Origin: Cellulomonas sp. JH27-2
GTDB taxonomy: Bacteria; Actinomycetota; Actinomycetes; Actinomycetales; Cellulomonadaceae
Assembly (NCBI RefSeq): GCF_014837175.1
Contig: NZ_JACYFR010000002.1
Span: forward strand, 682,001-746,000
Length of the DNA stretch: 64,000 nucleotides
Reading direction: 5' to 3'
Shown here: positions 46,432 through 56,663 of the stretch, piece after piece
How the letters are laid out: each line of letters begins with the position of its first letter
How positions within the stretch are numbered: the stretch's first letter is position 1
Program-made: the position numbers and the translations under genes
Notes under the pieces: generated by a model
What the model saw: only the letters and a program-made list of their open reading frames with translations
What the model was told of the DNA's origin: nothing
Database searches by the model: none

Positions 46432-46471
46432 GTCCGAGCATCGGGTCGTCATAGCGACCATTTCCTCGGAC
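46432..46471. promoter_or_regulatory. Nested dyads between ald and fructosamine kinase
   Basis: Inner palindrome GGTCG-TCATAG-CGACC (46444-46459) lies inside an outer pair GTCCGAG (46432-46438) and CTCGGAC (46465-46471). The block is centred in the 133-bp divergent spacer, 52 bp from the ald start and 43 bp from the other gene. Looks like an operator for a multimeric regulator, possibly of Lrp/AldR type; no regulator gene is adjacent. Confidence 0.45.
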
Positions 46472-46513
46472 GCTCGGTGGTGCGGTGGCGGTGAGAAGGC
46501 GCAGGATCGAACG

Positions 46514-47269
46514 ATGGCCGTGTTCCGGAAGTCACGCTCGGGCGCGCCCGCGGGGTTCTTCCGGTGCGAAGCAGCCGGGCTGCGCTGGCTCGCGGAGGCA
46601 CGCGGCGTCCCCGTCGTCCGCGTCCTCGACGTCGACGAGGCGCGCCTGGACCTGGAACGGCTCGAGAGCGTGCCGCCCACCCGGACGTCGGCACGCGCGT
46701 TCGGCGCCGGGCTCGCGACGATGCACGCGGCGGGCGCCGAGGCCTTCGGTTGCTCGCCACCGGACTGGGGCGGTGACGGGTTCTTCGGCCCGCTCGACCA
46801 TCCCCTGCCCCTGGTCAGCGGGAGCTACGCGCGATGGGGCGAGTTCCAGGCGGCGTGCCGGATCGAACCGCTCGCACGCGACCTGGACGCCGCCGGCATC
46901 GACGTGCCGGGCATGGATGAGCTCGTCACGCGGTTGCGGGCCGGGACGTTCGACGACGACGAGCCACCCGCCCGGCTGCACGGCGACCTGTGGTCCGGGA
47001 ACGTGGTGTGGACGGCCGCCGGCGCGACGCTCATCGACCCAGCGGCCCACGGCGGTCATCGCGAGACCGACCTGGCGATGCTCGCGCTGTTCGGACTGCC
47101 GTACCTCGACGACGTCCTGACGGCCTACGACGAGCGCAAGCCGCTGCGACGTGGGTGGCGGCACCGCATCGGGCTCCACCAGATCTACCCCGTGGGCGTG
47201 CACGCCCTGCTCTTCGGCGGGTCCTACGTCTCTCAGGTCAAGCACCTCGTCGCGGAAGCCACGCGCTGA
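46514..47269 (+). CDS. Fructosamine kinase family protein
   Basis: 251-aa member of the fructosamine kinase/aminoglycoside phosphotransferase fold, which may phosphorylate glycated amino groups for repair. The catalytic loop LHGDLWSGNVVW is at about residues 155-166 and the metal-binding Asp in LIDPAAHGGHRETDLAML follows. The N-terminal lobe FFRCEAAGLRWLAEARGVPVV matches FN3K proteins. The ATG at 46514 is the first plausible start in the spacer, which holds the nested dyad shared with ald. Confidence 0.85.
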   Translation: MAVFRKSRSGAPAGFFRCEAAGLRWLAEARGVPVVRVLDVDEARLDLERLESVPPTRTSARAFGAGLATMHAAGAEAFGCSPPDWGGDGFFGPLDHPLPLVSGSYARWGEFQAACRIEPLARDLDAAGIDVPGMDELVTRLRAGTFDDDEPPARLHGDLWSGNVVWTAAGATLIDPAAHGGHRETDLAMLALFGLPYLDDVLTAYDERKPLRRGWRHRIGLHQIYPVGVHALLFGGSYVSQVKHLVAEATR

Positions 47270-47425
47270 CCTCATCGTCCTTTCGTCTTGTTGTTCACAT
47301 CTTGCGCAGCAATGTACGGATATGTACGGTGATGGCCGCACCCCGGACGCGCGCCGCGCGCCTGGCCTCACTCGCTCCCTCACCGACGACGGTGAGGTGG
47401 CACGTCGGACAGAGAGGTCCGCACC

Positions 47426-50302
47426 GTGAGTCGACACGGCCCTGCCATCCCCCTGCACACCCCTGCCGGATCCCCCGGAACCCGCCCGCTGCGCGCAGCG
47501 GCGGCTGCGGTCGCCGCCGCGGCGCTCGTCGGGACCGCGCTCGTCGCGATCACGTCCGGCGCCAGCCCTGCGCACGCCGCCGCTCCCCTGTCCCTGTCCC
47601 CCGTCGGCATCCCCGGCCGGGGTGCGACCGTCCCCTTCGTCGAGCAGGAGGCCGAGGACGCCGCCACGAACGGGACGATCATCGGCCCCAACCGCCTGTA
47701 CGGGACTCTCCCGTCGGAGGCCTCCGGCCGCCGGGCCGTCACGCTCGACGCCGTCGGCGAGTACGTCGAGTTCACGCTGACCAAGCCGGCCAACTCGGTC
47801 GACTTCCGCTACTCGCTGCCGGACAACGCCGCCGGCACGGGCCGCGACGCGACCGCCGCGGTGCTCGTCAACGGCACCAAGGTCAAGGACCTGCCCGTCA
47901 CCTCGCGGTACGGCTGGTACTACGGCGGGTACCCGTTCAACAACAACCCAGGCGACACCAACCCGCACCACTTCTACGACGAGGCGCGGATGATGTTCGG
48001 CTCGACGCTGGCGGCGGGCACCAAGGTGCGCTTCCAGGTGTCATCGACCGCCCAGTCGCCCACGTTCACCGTCGACCTCGCCGACTTCGAGCAGGTCGCG
48101 GCAGCCATCGGGCAACCCAGCGGCTCGCTCAACGTCGTCACGGACTTCGGCGCCGACCCGACGGGCGCCGCCGACGCGACGCAGGCGATCCAGAACGCCA
48201 TCAACGCCGGCTCGTCGCAGGGCAAGGCCGTCTACGTCCCTCAGGGCCGGTTCAAGGTGACCAGCCACCTGATCGTCGACAAGGTCACGCTCACCGGCGC
48301 CGGACAGTGGTACTCCGAGCTGACCGGCGCGGGCGTCGGCATCTACGGCAAGTACGTCAACCAGGGCGGTCCCAGCACCAACGTCACCGTCAGCAACCTG
48401 GCGGTGCTCGGCGAGGTCAAGGAGCGCAACGACAACGACCAGGTCAACGCGTTCGGCGGGGCGATGAGCAGCTCGACCATCGACTCGGTGTGGATGCAGC
48501 ACACCAAGGTGGGCGCCTGGATGGACGGCCCGATGGACAAGCTGACCATCAAGAACAGCCGGATCCTGGACCAGACGGCCGACGGCATCAACTTCCACCA
48601 GGGCGTCACCAACTCGGTGGCGACCAACAACTTCATCCGGAACACGGGCGACGACGGCATCGCCGAGTGGGCCGAGTCGCCCGAGCGGAACAACTCGTTC
48701 ACGTTCAACACGGTCATCCTGCCGATCCTCGCCAACAACATCGCGATCTACGGCGGCACGGACATCACCGTCAGCGACAACGTCGTGGCCGACACCATCA
48801 GCAACGGTGGCGGCATCCACATCGCCAACCGCTACCCGGGCGTCCAGGGCGCCGCGGCGATCGGCGGGACCATCACGGTGGCCCGCGACACGTTCATCCG
48901 GGCGGGCAACTCCGACTACAACTGGCAGTTCGGCGTCGGGGCCCTGTGGTTCTCCGCACTCAACGAACCCATGAACGCGACGATCAACGTGACCGACGCG
49001 AACATCCTGGACAGCTCCTACGCCGCGATCATGTTCATCGAGGGCTCCACCAAGACGGTGAACTTCAAGAACGTCCTCATCGACGGTGCGGGCACCTTCG
49101 CGATCCAGGCGCAGGCCGCCTTCGTCGCGAACTTCGAGAACGTGGTGGCCAAGAACATCGGGTACTCCAACCCGCTGTACTCCTGCCAGGGCTCGGTGAA
49201 CACCGGGATCAACCTGGTGGGCAGCGGGAACTTCGGGTTCTACGCGGACCCGTCGTATTGCGGACCGTGGCCGACGCCCGTCTACCCGGGCGGCATCACC
49301 AACCCCACGGGCAGCCCGACGACGACGCCGACGACCCCGCCGGCGACGCCCACCCCCACCCCGACGCCCACCGTCACGCCGACCCAGCCGGCCTGCACGG
49401 TCGGCACCGGTGACCTGGCCCGGGGCAAGAGCGCCACGGCGACGAGCACCACGCAGAGCTACGGCGCAGGCAACGTGGTCGACGGCAACGCGAACACCTA
49501 CTGGGAGAGCGCCAACAACGCGTTCCCGCAGTCGGTGACCGTGGACCTGTGCGCCACGGCGTCGGTCCAGCGCGTCGAGCTCGCACTGCCCTCGTCGTGG
49601 GGTCAGCGCAACCAGACGCTGACGCTGCAGGGGTCCACGGACGGGTCGTCGTGGAGCACCCTCGCGGCGTCGAAGTCGTACTCGTTCGACCCCGCGTCGA
49701 GCAACCGGGTCGTCATCCCCGTCAGCGGGAACGCCCGCTACGTCCGGGCGACGGTCACGGCCAACACGGGCTGGCCTGCCGGGCAGCTCTCGTCGCTCGA
49801 GGTGTACGGCACGGGCAGCACGGCGACGCCCACCCCGACGCCCACGCCGACGACGACCCCGACGACGACCCCGACCACGCCTGCCACGGTGAACCTGGCG
49901 GCGGGCAAGCAGGTGAGCGGCGCCAACGCGGACGTGTACGTGGCGTCCAACGTCGTCGACGGGAATGCGAACACGTACTGGGAGAGCCCCAACAACGCGT
50001 TCCCGCAGACGCTGACCGTCGACCTGGGTGCCGCCCAGACGGTGGGACGCATCGTGCTCAAGCTCCCGCCTGCTGCGGCGTGGGCCACCCGGACGCAGAC
50101 CCTGTCCGTGCTGGGCAGCACGGACAACGCCACGTGGAGCACGCTCAAGGCGTCGGCGGGCTACACGTTCAACCCGTCGTCGGGCAACACCGTGACCATC
50201 GCGGTGACGCCGTCGTCCAAGCGCTACGTGCGCCTGACGTTCACGGGCAACACGGGCTGGCCCGCCGGCCAGCTGTCCGAGTACGAGGTGTACTCGGGCT
50301 GA
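47426..50302 (+). CDS. Secreted GH87-like beta-helix glycoside hydrolase
   Basis: 958 aa, exported by a Tat/Sec-like signal peptide (residues 1-52, ending AHA-AA). Residues ~65-225 form a carbohydrate-binding-type beta domain, then a right-handed beta-helix from about 235 to 620. The segments DQTADGINFHQ (~382) and RNTGDDGIAEW (~406) carry the Asp cluster expected for GH87 alpha-1,3-glucanase/mycodextranase. Two Thr/Pro linkers separate two C-terminal F5/8 type C (discoidin) modules (~660-795 and ~822-958), probably glucan-binding. The GTG has a GAGG box at 8 nt. Specificity is inferred, not shown. Confidence 0.75.
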   Translation: MSRHGPAIPLHTPAGSPGTRPLRAAAAAVAAAALVGTALVAITSGASPAHAAAPLSLSPVGIPGRGATVPFVEQEAEDAATNGTIIGPNRLYGTLPSEASGRRAVTLDAVGEYVEFTLTKPANSVDFRYSLPDNAAGTGRDATAAVLVNGTKVKDLPVTSRYGWYYGGYPFNNNPGDTNPHHFYDEARMMFGSTLAAGTKVRFQVSSTAQSPTFTVDLADFEQVAAAIGQPSGSLNVVTDFGADPTGAADATQAIQNAINAGSSQGKAVYVPQGRFKVTSHLIVDKVTLTGAGQWYSELTGAGVGIYGKYVNQGGPSTNVTVSNLAVLGEVKERNDNDQVNAFGGAMSSSTIDSVWMQHTKVGAWMDGPMDKLTIKNSRILDQTADGINFHQGVTNSVATNNFIRNTGDDGIAEWAESPERNNSFTFNTVILPILANNIAIYGGTDITVSDNVVADTISNGGGIHIANRYPGVQGAAAIGGTITVARDTFIRAGNSDYNWQFGVGALWFSALNEPMNATINVTDANILDSSYAAIMFIEGSTKTVNFKNVLIDGAGTFAIQAQAAFVANFENVVAKNIGYSNPLYSCQGSVNTGINLVGSGNFGFYADPSYCGPWPTPVYPGGITNPTGSPTTTPTTPPATPTPTPTPTVTPTQPACTVGTGDLARGKSATATSTTQSYGAGNVVDGNANTYWESANNAFPQSVTVDLCATASVQRVELALPSSWGQRNQTLTLQGSTDGSSWSTLAASKSYSFDPASSNRVVIPVSGNARYVRATVTANTGWPAGQLSSLEVYGTGSTATPTPTPTPTTTPTTTPTTPATVNLAAGKQVSGANADVYVASNVVDGNANTYWESPNNAFPQTLTVDLGAAQTVGRIVLKLPPAAAWATRTQTLSVLGSTDNATWSTLKASAGYTFNPSSGNTVTIAVTPSSKRYVRLTFTGNTGWPAGQLSEYEVYSG

Positions 50303-50325
50303 CGCCGGCGACCGGCAGATCCAGC

Positions 50326-50357
50326 GGCAGGGCCGTCCCATCCGGGGCGGTCCTGCC
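50326..50357 (+). terminator. First hairpin after the GH87-like gene
   Basis: 14-bp stem with two G-U pairs: arms 50326-50339 and 50344-50357 around ATCC, 23 bp after the stop. Confidence 0.6.
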
Positions 50358-50367
50358 GTGCGCCCAG

Positions 50368-50403
50368 GACCGTAGGCGCCGGCGCGGCCCGGCGCCTACG
50401 GTC
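50368..50403 (+). terminator. Second hairpin after the GH87-like gene
   Basis: Perfect 15-bp arms GACCGTAGGCGCCGG (50368-50382) and CCGGCGCCTACGGTC (50389-50403) with a 6-nt loop. Together with the first hairpin this is a tandem terminator that separates the secreted enzyme from the UvrA-like gene at 50465. Confidence 0.75.
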
Positions 50404-50464
50404 GTGTGGGTGCCGTCTGCCAGGATCGACACCCGGACGACGACGCCTCGCAGATGGAGCACCG

Positions 50465-52837
<2,373 letters not shown>

Positions 52838-52839
52838 CC

Positions 52840-53463
52840 GTGCAGGTCGTCCCGCTGACCCCGGCCGGGCTGGTCGAGCACGTCGTCGCCGAGGTCCTGC
52901 GCCGGCCGCGCCACGAGCGCGTCCGCGTCCTCGTCGACGGCGCACCGGCGACCGACCCGGGCGCGTTGGCGGATGCCTTCGTCGAGCCGTTGCGGGCCGC
53001 CGGTCGGCCGGTGGTCCGCGTCTCGGCCGGCGACTTCCTGCGCCCCGCGTCCGTGCGCCTCGAGCACGGACGCCACGACGCGCTGGCGTACCTCGAGGAC
53101 TGGCTCGACGAGCGGGCGCTCGACCGCGAGGTGCTGCGGCCGCTGGGTCCGGACGGTGTCGGCCTGTACCTGCCGACGCTCTGGGACGCCGTCAATGATC
53201 GCGCCACCCGGGCGCGGTACCTCGACGCGGCACCCGATGCCGTGCTGGTACTCGACGGGTCGATGCTGCTGGGTCGAGGACTGCCCGTCGACCTGTCCGT
53301 CCACCTGACGACGCGGGCCGACACGCTCGCCCGCCGCACCCCGGCCGACGAGCACTGGACCCTGGAGGCATACGCGCTCTACGAGGAGCGCGCCGACCCG
53401 ACGCGCACCGCCGACCTCGTGGCGCGTGTCGACGATCCGCGCCACCCCGCGATCGTCACGTGA
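52840..53463 (+). CDS. Uridine kinase-like protein, P-loop degenerate
   Basis: 207 aa, starting with a GTG 2 bp after the UvrA-like stop, so it is likely co-translated. The overall pattern is that of actinobacterial uridine-kinase-like P-loop proteins (RVRVLVDGAP, VVRVSAGDFLRP, YLEDWLDERALDREVLRPL, VLVLDGSMLLGRGL, LTTRADTLARRT). The Walker A GxxxxGK(S/T) has been replaced by DGAPATDPGALAD: there is no Lys-Ser/Thr. It may therefore bind nucleotides poorly or not at all. Its last 8 bases overlap the convergent gene. Confidence 0.7.
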   Translation: MQVVPLTPAGLVEHVVAEVLRRPRHERVRVLVDGAPATDPGALADAFVEPLRAAGRPVVRVSAGDFLRPASVRLEHGRHDALAYLEDWLDERALDREVLRPLGPDGVGLYLPTLWDAVNDRATRARYLDAAPDAVLVLDGSMLLGRGLPVDLSVHLTTRADTLARRTPADEHWTLEAYALYEERADPTRTADLVARVDDPRHPAIVT

Positions 53464-54124
53464 GCTGACCGGAGACCGTCATCAGGAGTCCGAGCACGAC
53501 GAAGAACGCACCGATGTAGGCGAGGAACCCCGCGCACGTCACCAGGGTCCGTGCGACCCGCTGGGGCCAGGGCGGCACAGGCGCCAGACGCATCCGCGCA
53601 CGAAGTCGCGGCGAGACCGCCTCCGGGTGCACGCGGTGCAGCGCGAGGACCGCGGACCGCACCGCCTCCGGCACGTCGTCCTGCCCCGAGCGTGTGAGCA
53701 GGACCCAGTGACCGTCCGCGTCGCGCAGCCGGAGGACGAACAGGTCCCCGCCGCGTCCGAGGACGCGGAACCCGCCGGCGCGCACCAGCTCGTGCAGCTC
53801 GACGCACCGGGTGCCCAGGACGGTCGGCGCCACCAGCACGCCGTCGTCGATCACGGACCACCGCGGGGAACCGATCGGCAGGAGCAGGAACGGCCACGCG
53901 GCCGCGAGCGCGACCGACGCGAGGAACGCGGCCCCCGGAATCGGGTGCGTCGACAGTCCACCCTCGTCGAGCGGAGCGCTGCCCCACCACGACTCGGTCA
54001 GGCGGCAGAGCACCACCAGCGCAGGTCCGACGACCAGCAGCACGCGACCCAGCAGGATCCACGGCGACCACCACGACGGGGCCGGCGCGCGCGGTGCCCG
54101 GACGCGGCGCGGCTCGGTGCTCAC
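53456..54124 (-). CDS. Membrane protein, possible PH-like domain
   Basis: 222 aa with two hydrophobic segments near the N-terminus (LLGRVLLVVGPALVVLC and FLASVALAAAWPFLLL), a soluble beta-rich middle (SVIDDGVLVAPTVLGTRCVELHELV, then FVLRLRDADGHWVLLTRSG), and a final membrane segment. The middle resembles bacterial PH-like domains, but this is uncertain. The GTG at 54124 has TACGGT exactly 6 nt upstream. Confidence 0.65.
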   Translation of the reverse strand: MSTEPRRVRAPRAPAPSWWSPWILLGRVLLVVGPALVVLCRLTESWWGSAPLDEGGLSTHPIPGAAFLASVALAAAWPFLLLPIGSPRWSVIDDGVLVAPTVLGTRCVELHELVRAGGFRVLGRGGDLFVLRLRDADGHWVLLTRSGQDDVPEAVRSAVLALHRVHPEAVSPRLRARMRLAPVPPWPQRVARTLVTCAGFLAYIGAFFVVLGLLMTVSGQLT

Positions 54125-54130
54125 CGGCTC

Positions 54131-54136
54131 ACCGTA
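54131..54136 (-). promoter_or_regulatory. -10 box of membrane protein (leaderless)
   Basis: TACGGT on the minus strand, 6 nt before the GTG. Confidence 0.5.
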
Positions 54137-54195
54137 GATCAGGTCACGACGTGTCCGGAGCACGAGCTGTCCGAACCACCAGGCAGAGTAGGGGC

Positions 54196-55581
54196 GTGGA
54201 TGTCGAGCGGCTGACCGACGCGTCGCGGCTGCGCAGCCGCGCAACGGTGCTGCACGCCGACGCCGACTCGTTCTTCGCCGCCGTCGAGCAGCGCGACAAG
54301 CCGTCGCTGCGCGGCAAGCCCGTGCTCGTCGGCGGGACGGGGCCGCGTGGCGTCGTGTCGACGGCGTCCTACGAGGCGCGCCGGGCGGGTGCGCACTCCG
54401 CGATGTCCATGAGCCGTGCGCGACGCCTCGTCCCGGCCGCCGCCGTCCTGTACCCGCGGTTCGGCGCGTACAGCGCGGCCTCGCAGCTCATCATGGTCGA
54501 GCTGGCCGGGCTGTCCGAGCTGATCGAGCAGGTCAGCATCGACGAGGCGTACGTCGACCTGGACGCGGGGCCGTACGGCGACGACCCGGAACGCGCCGCC
54601 GCGGGCGTCCGGGCGCGCATCCGGGAACGCACCGGCCTCGCCGTCTCGGTCGGCCTGGGGCGGACCAAGCTGATCGCCAAGCTCGCCTCCGACGCGGGCA
54701 AGCCCGACGGGCTCTTGCTGGTGCCACCACAGGACGAGGACGACTTCCTGCTCCCCCTCTCTGCGCGGGCCGTGCCCGGCATCGGGCCGGCCACCATGGC
54801 CGCGCTCGAACGCCTCGACGTGCGCACGGTGGCCGACCTGCGCCGGCAACCGCTCGACGTCCTGACCATGACGATCGGCGAGTCCGCAGGGACGAACCTG
54901 TTCCGGCTCGCACGCGGCTTCGACCCGCGACCGGTCGCACCGGGCGGGGAGCGCAAGTCCGTGGGCGCGGAGCGGACGTTCGGCGCCGACATCTTCGGCG
55001 CCGACGCCATCACGTCCGCGGTCGAGGCCGTGGCCGACGAGGCGCTGCGCCGGCTCACCGCGCACGGCGGCGGCGCGCGGACCGTCGTCGCCAAGGTCCG
55101 TTTCACCGACTTCACCACGGTCACGCGCTCGGTCACGCTCCCCCAGCCCAGCGCCGACCCGAGCCTGCTGCGCGCCGCCGCGCAGCAGGCTGCCCGCGCC
55201 GCCGGCATCACCGACGCGGTCCGACTGCTCGGCGTCTCGTTCCACAACCTGTCCGCGCACGCCCAGCTCACGTTCCCCTGGGACGACGAACCGGACCACC
55301 TCGTCGTCGACGAGCCCGAGGCCCAGCCCGACGACCAGCCGGCCGAGCAGAACCTCGACACCGCGCGCACACCGCAGTTCGGTCGCCTGCTGGACGAGCA
55401 CAACGCCCGTCCGGGTCTCGACGTCGAGCACGCCGAACGTGGCCTCGGCTGGGTCGTGCACGTGCGGGGACGCACCGCAACGGTCCGGTTCGAGACGGCC
55501 GGCTCGGCGCCGGCGCGATCGCAGGTCCTGGACCTCGACGCCGACCCCTTGGTGCTCGCCGCGCCGTGGGAGCGTGTCTGA
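54196..55581 (+). CDS. dinB: DNA polymerase IV
   Basis: 461-aa Y-family translesion polymerase. Palm carboxylates are in VLHADADSFFAAVEQ and SIDEAYVDLD, the helix-hairpin-helix in VPGIGPATMAALERL, and the little-finger domain follows. The usual C-terminal beta-clamp motif is not obvious; the C-terminal ~80 residues (LVVDEPEAQPDDQPAEQ and on) are an extra acidic and beta extension seen in actinobacterial DinB. The GTG at 54196 is the most plausible start. The stop lies in a hairpin shared with the LacI gene. Confidence 0.92.
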   Translation: MDVERLTDASRLRSRATVLHADADSFFAAVEQRDKPSLRGKPVLVGGTGPRGVVSTASYEARRAGAHSAMSMSRARRLVPAAAVLYPRFGAYSAASQLIMVELAGLSELIEQVSIDEAYVDLDAGPYGDDPERAAAGVRARIRERTGLAVSVGLGRTKLIAKLASDAGKPDGLLLVPPQDEDDFLLPLSARAVPGIGPATMAALERLDVRTVADLRRQPLDVLTMTIGESAGTNLFRLARGFDPRPVAPGGERKSVGAERTFGADIFGADAITSAVEAVADEALRRLTAHGGGARTVVAKVRFTDFTTVTRSVTLPQPSADPSLLRAAAQQAARAAGITDAVRLLGVSFHNLSAHAQLTFPWDDEPDHLVVDEPEAQPDDQPAEQNLDTARTPQFGRLLDEHNARPGLDVEHAERGLGWVVHVRGRTATVRFETAGSAPARSQVLDLDADPLVLAAPWERV

Positions 55582-55594
55582 GCGCGCCGCTCAG
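55578..55594. terminator. Bidirectional hairpin over convergent stops
   Basis: CTGAGCG (55578-55584) pairs with CGCTCAG (55588-55594) around CGC. The arms contain the dinB TGA and the LacI-gene TGA. Confidence 0.5.
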
Positions 55595-56604
55595 GCAGGC
55601 GCGCGTTCACCCGATCCACGCGCGACGATCGTCGTCGGCAGCACCACCGTGCGCTCGCCGGACGGGGCCTCGTCCAGGCACAGGAGGCGACGGGCGGCGA
55701 GCCGCCCCATCTCGGCCGGGTCGTGCGAGACGGTCGTGACGCCCAGGACGTCGGCGAGCTCGAAGTCGTCGAAGCCGACCAGCGCGGTGCGTGCGCCGCG
55801 CTCAGCGATGGCCTGCACGGCGCCCACCGCGATGCGGTTGTTCCCCGCGACCAGTGCCGTCGGGGCGTCGGGGCCGTCGAGCAGGGCGAGCACCGCGTCA
55901 CGGCTGGAGTCCACGTCGTGCGAGCCGAGCCGCACCACGGGCTCGAGCCCGTCGACGGCAAGCGCGTCCTCGTACCCGCGGCGCCTCTCCTGGTGCGTGG
56001 ACAGCCGGCCGTAGTCGCCGACGAAGGCGATCCGGCGATGGCCGGCGGCGAGCAGGTGCCGCGTGGCCGCGAACGCGCCGCCGTGGTTGTCGAGCACGAA
56101 CGCGTCGGCGTCCACACCCACCGGTGGCCGGTCGACGAAGACCACCGCGATCCCCCGCTCGACCAGCAGCCGCAGGTTCTCGTGCGACGCGCACGTCGAG
56201 GCGATGACCACGCCGCGGACCCGTCGGGCGTAGAGCTCGTCGACCAGCTCGCGCTCGACCTGCGGGTCCTCGTCGGAGCTCGCCAGGGTGAGATGGCCCC
56301 CGCAGCCGCGGACCTCCCGCTCGACGCCCTGGGCGAGCGCCGAGTAGAAGGGGTTGGTCAGGTCGCCGGTGATCATGCCGACGGCCGTCGTCGAGATCCC
56401 GCGCTTGAGCATGCTCGCGGCCGGGTTCAGCCGGAAACCGAGCACGTCCGCCGCTCCCGCGACCCTCGAGCGGGTCGCCTCGGCGACGTTCTTCTCGCCG
56501 TTGAGCGCGCGCGAGGCAGTCTTGAGGCTGACGCCCGCCGCCTGCGCGACGTCCGCGAGCGTGGGCATCGGTACGGCGGACCGGGGGACGTCGGTCGTGC
56601 TCAT
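55591..56604 (-). CDS. LacI family transcriptional regulator
   Basis: 337 aa. The helix-turn-helix is at about residues 14-38 (TLADVAQAAGVSLKTASRALNG), the hinge follows, then the periplasmic-binding-like effector domain with TNPFYSALAQGVE and GNNRIAVGAVQAI. The ATG at 56604 has a GGGGAG box. The ligand is probably a sugar. It is not adjacent to a sugar operon, so its targets cannot be named; the GH87-like gene 6 kb away is a speculative candidate. Confidence 0.92.
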   Translation of the reverse strand: MSTTDVPRSAVPMPTLADVAQAAGVSLKTASRALNGEKNVAEATRSRVAGAADVLGFRLNPAASMLKRGISTTAVGMITGDLTNPFYSALAQGVEREVRGCGGHLTLASSDEDPQVERELVDELYARRVRGVVIASTCASHENLRLLVERGIAVVFVDRPPVGVDADAFVLDNHGGAFAATRHLLAAGHRRIAFVGDYGRLSTHQERRRGYEDALAVDGLEPVVRLGSHDVDSSRDAVLALLDGPDAPTALVAGNNRIAVGAVQAIAERGARTALVGFDDFELADVLGVTTVSHDPAEMGRLAARRLLCLDEAPSGERTVVLPTTIVARGSGERAPA

Positions 56605-56663
56605 CGCGCTCCCCTCGTCGGGCCGCGTCAGGACGACGACGTGGCGACGCAGATCGTAGCGAC

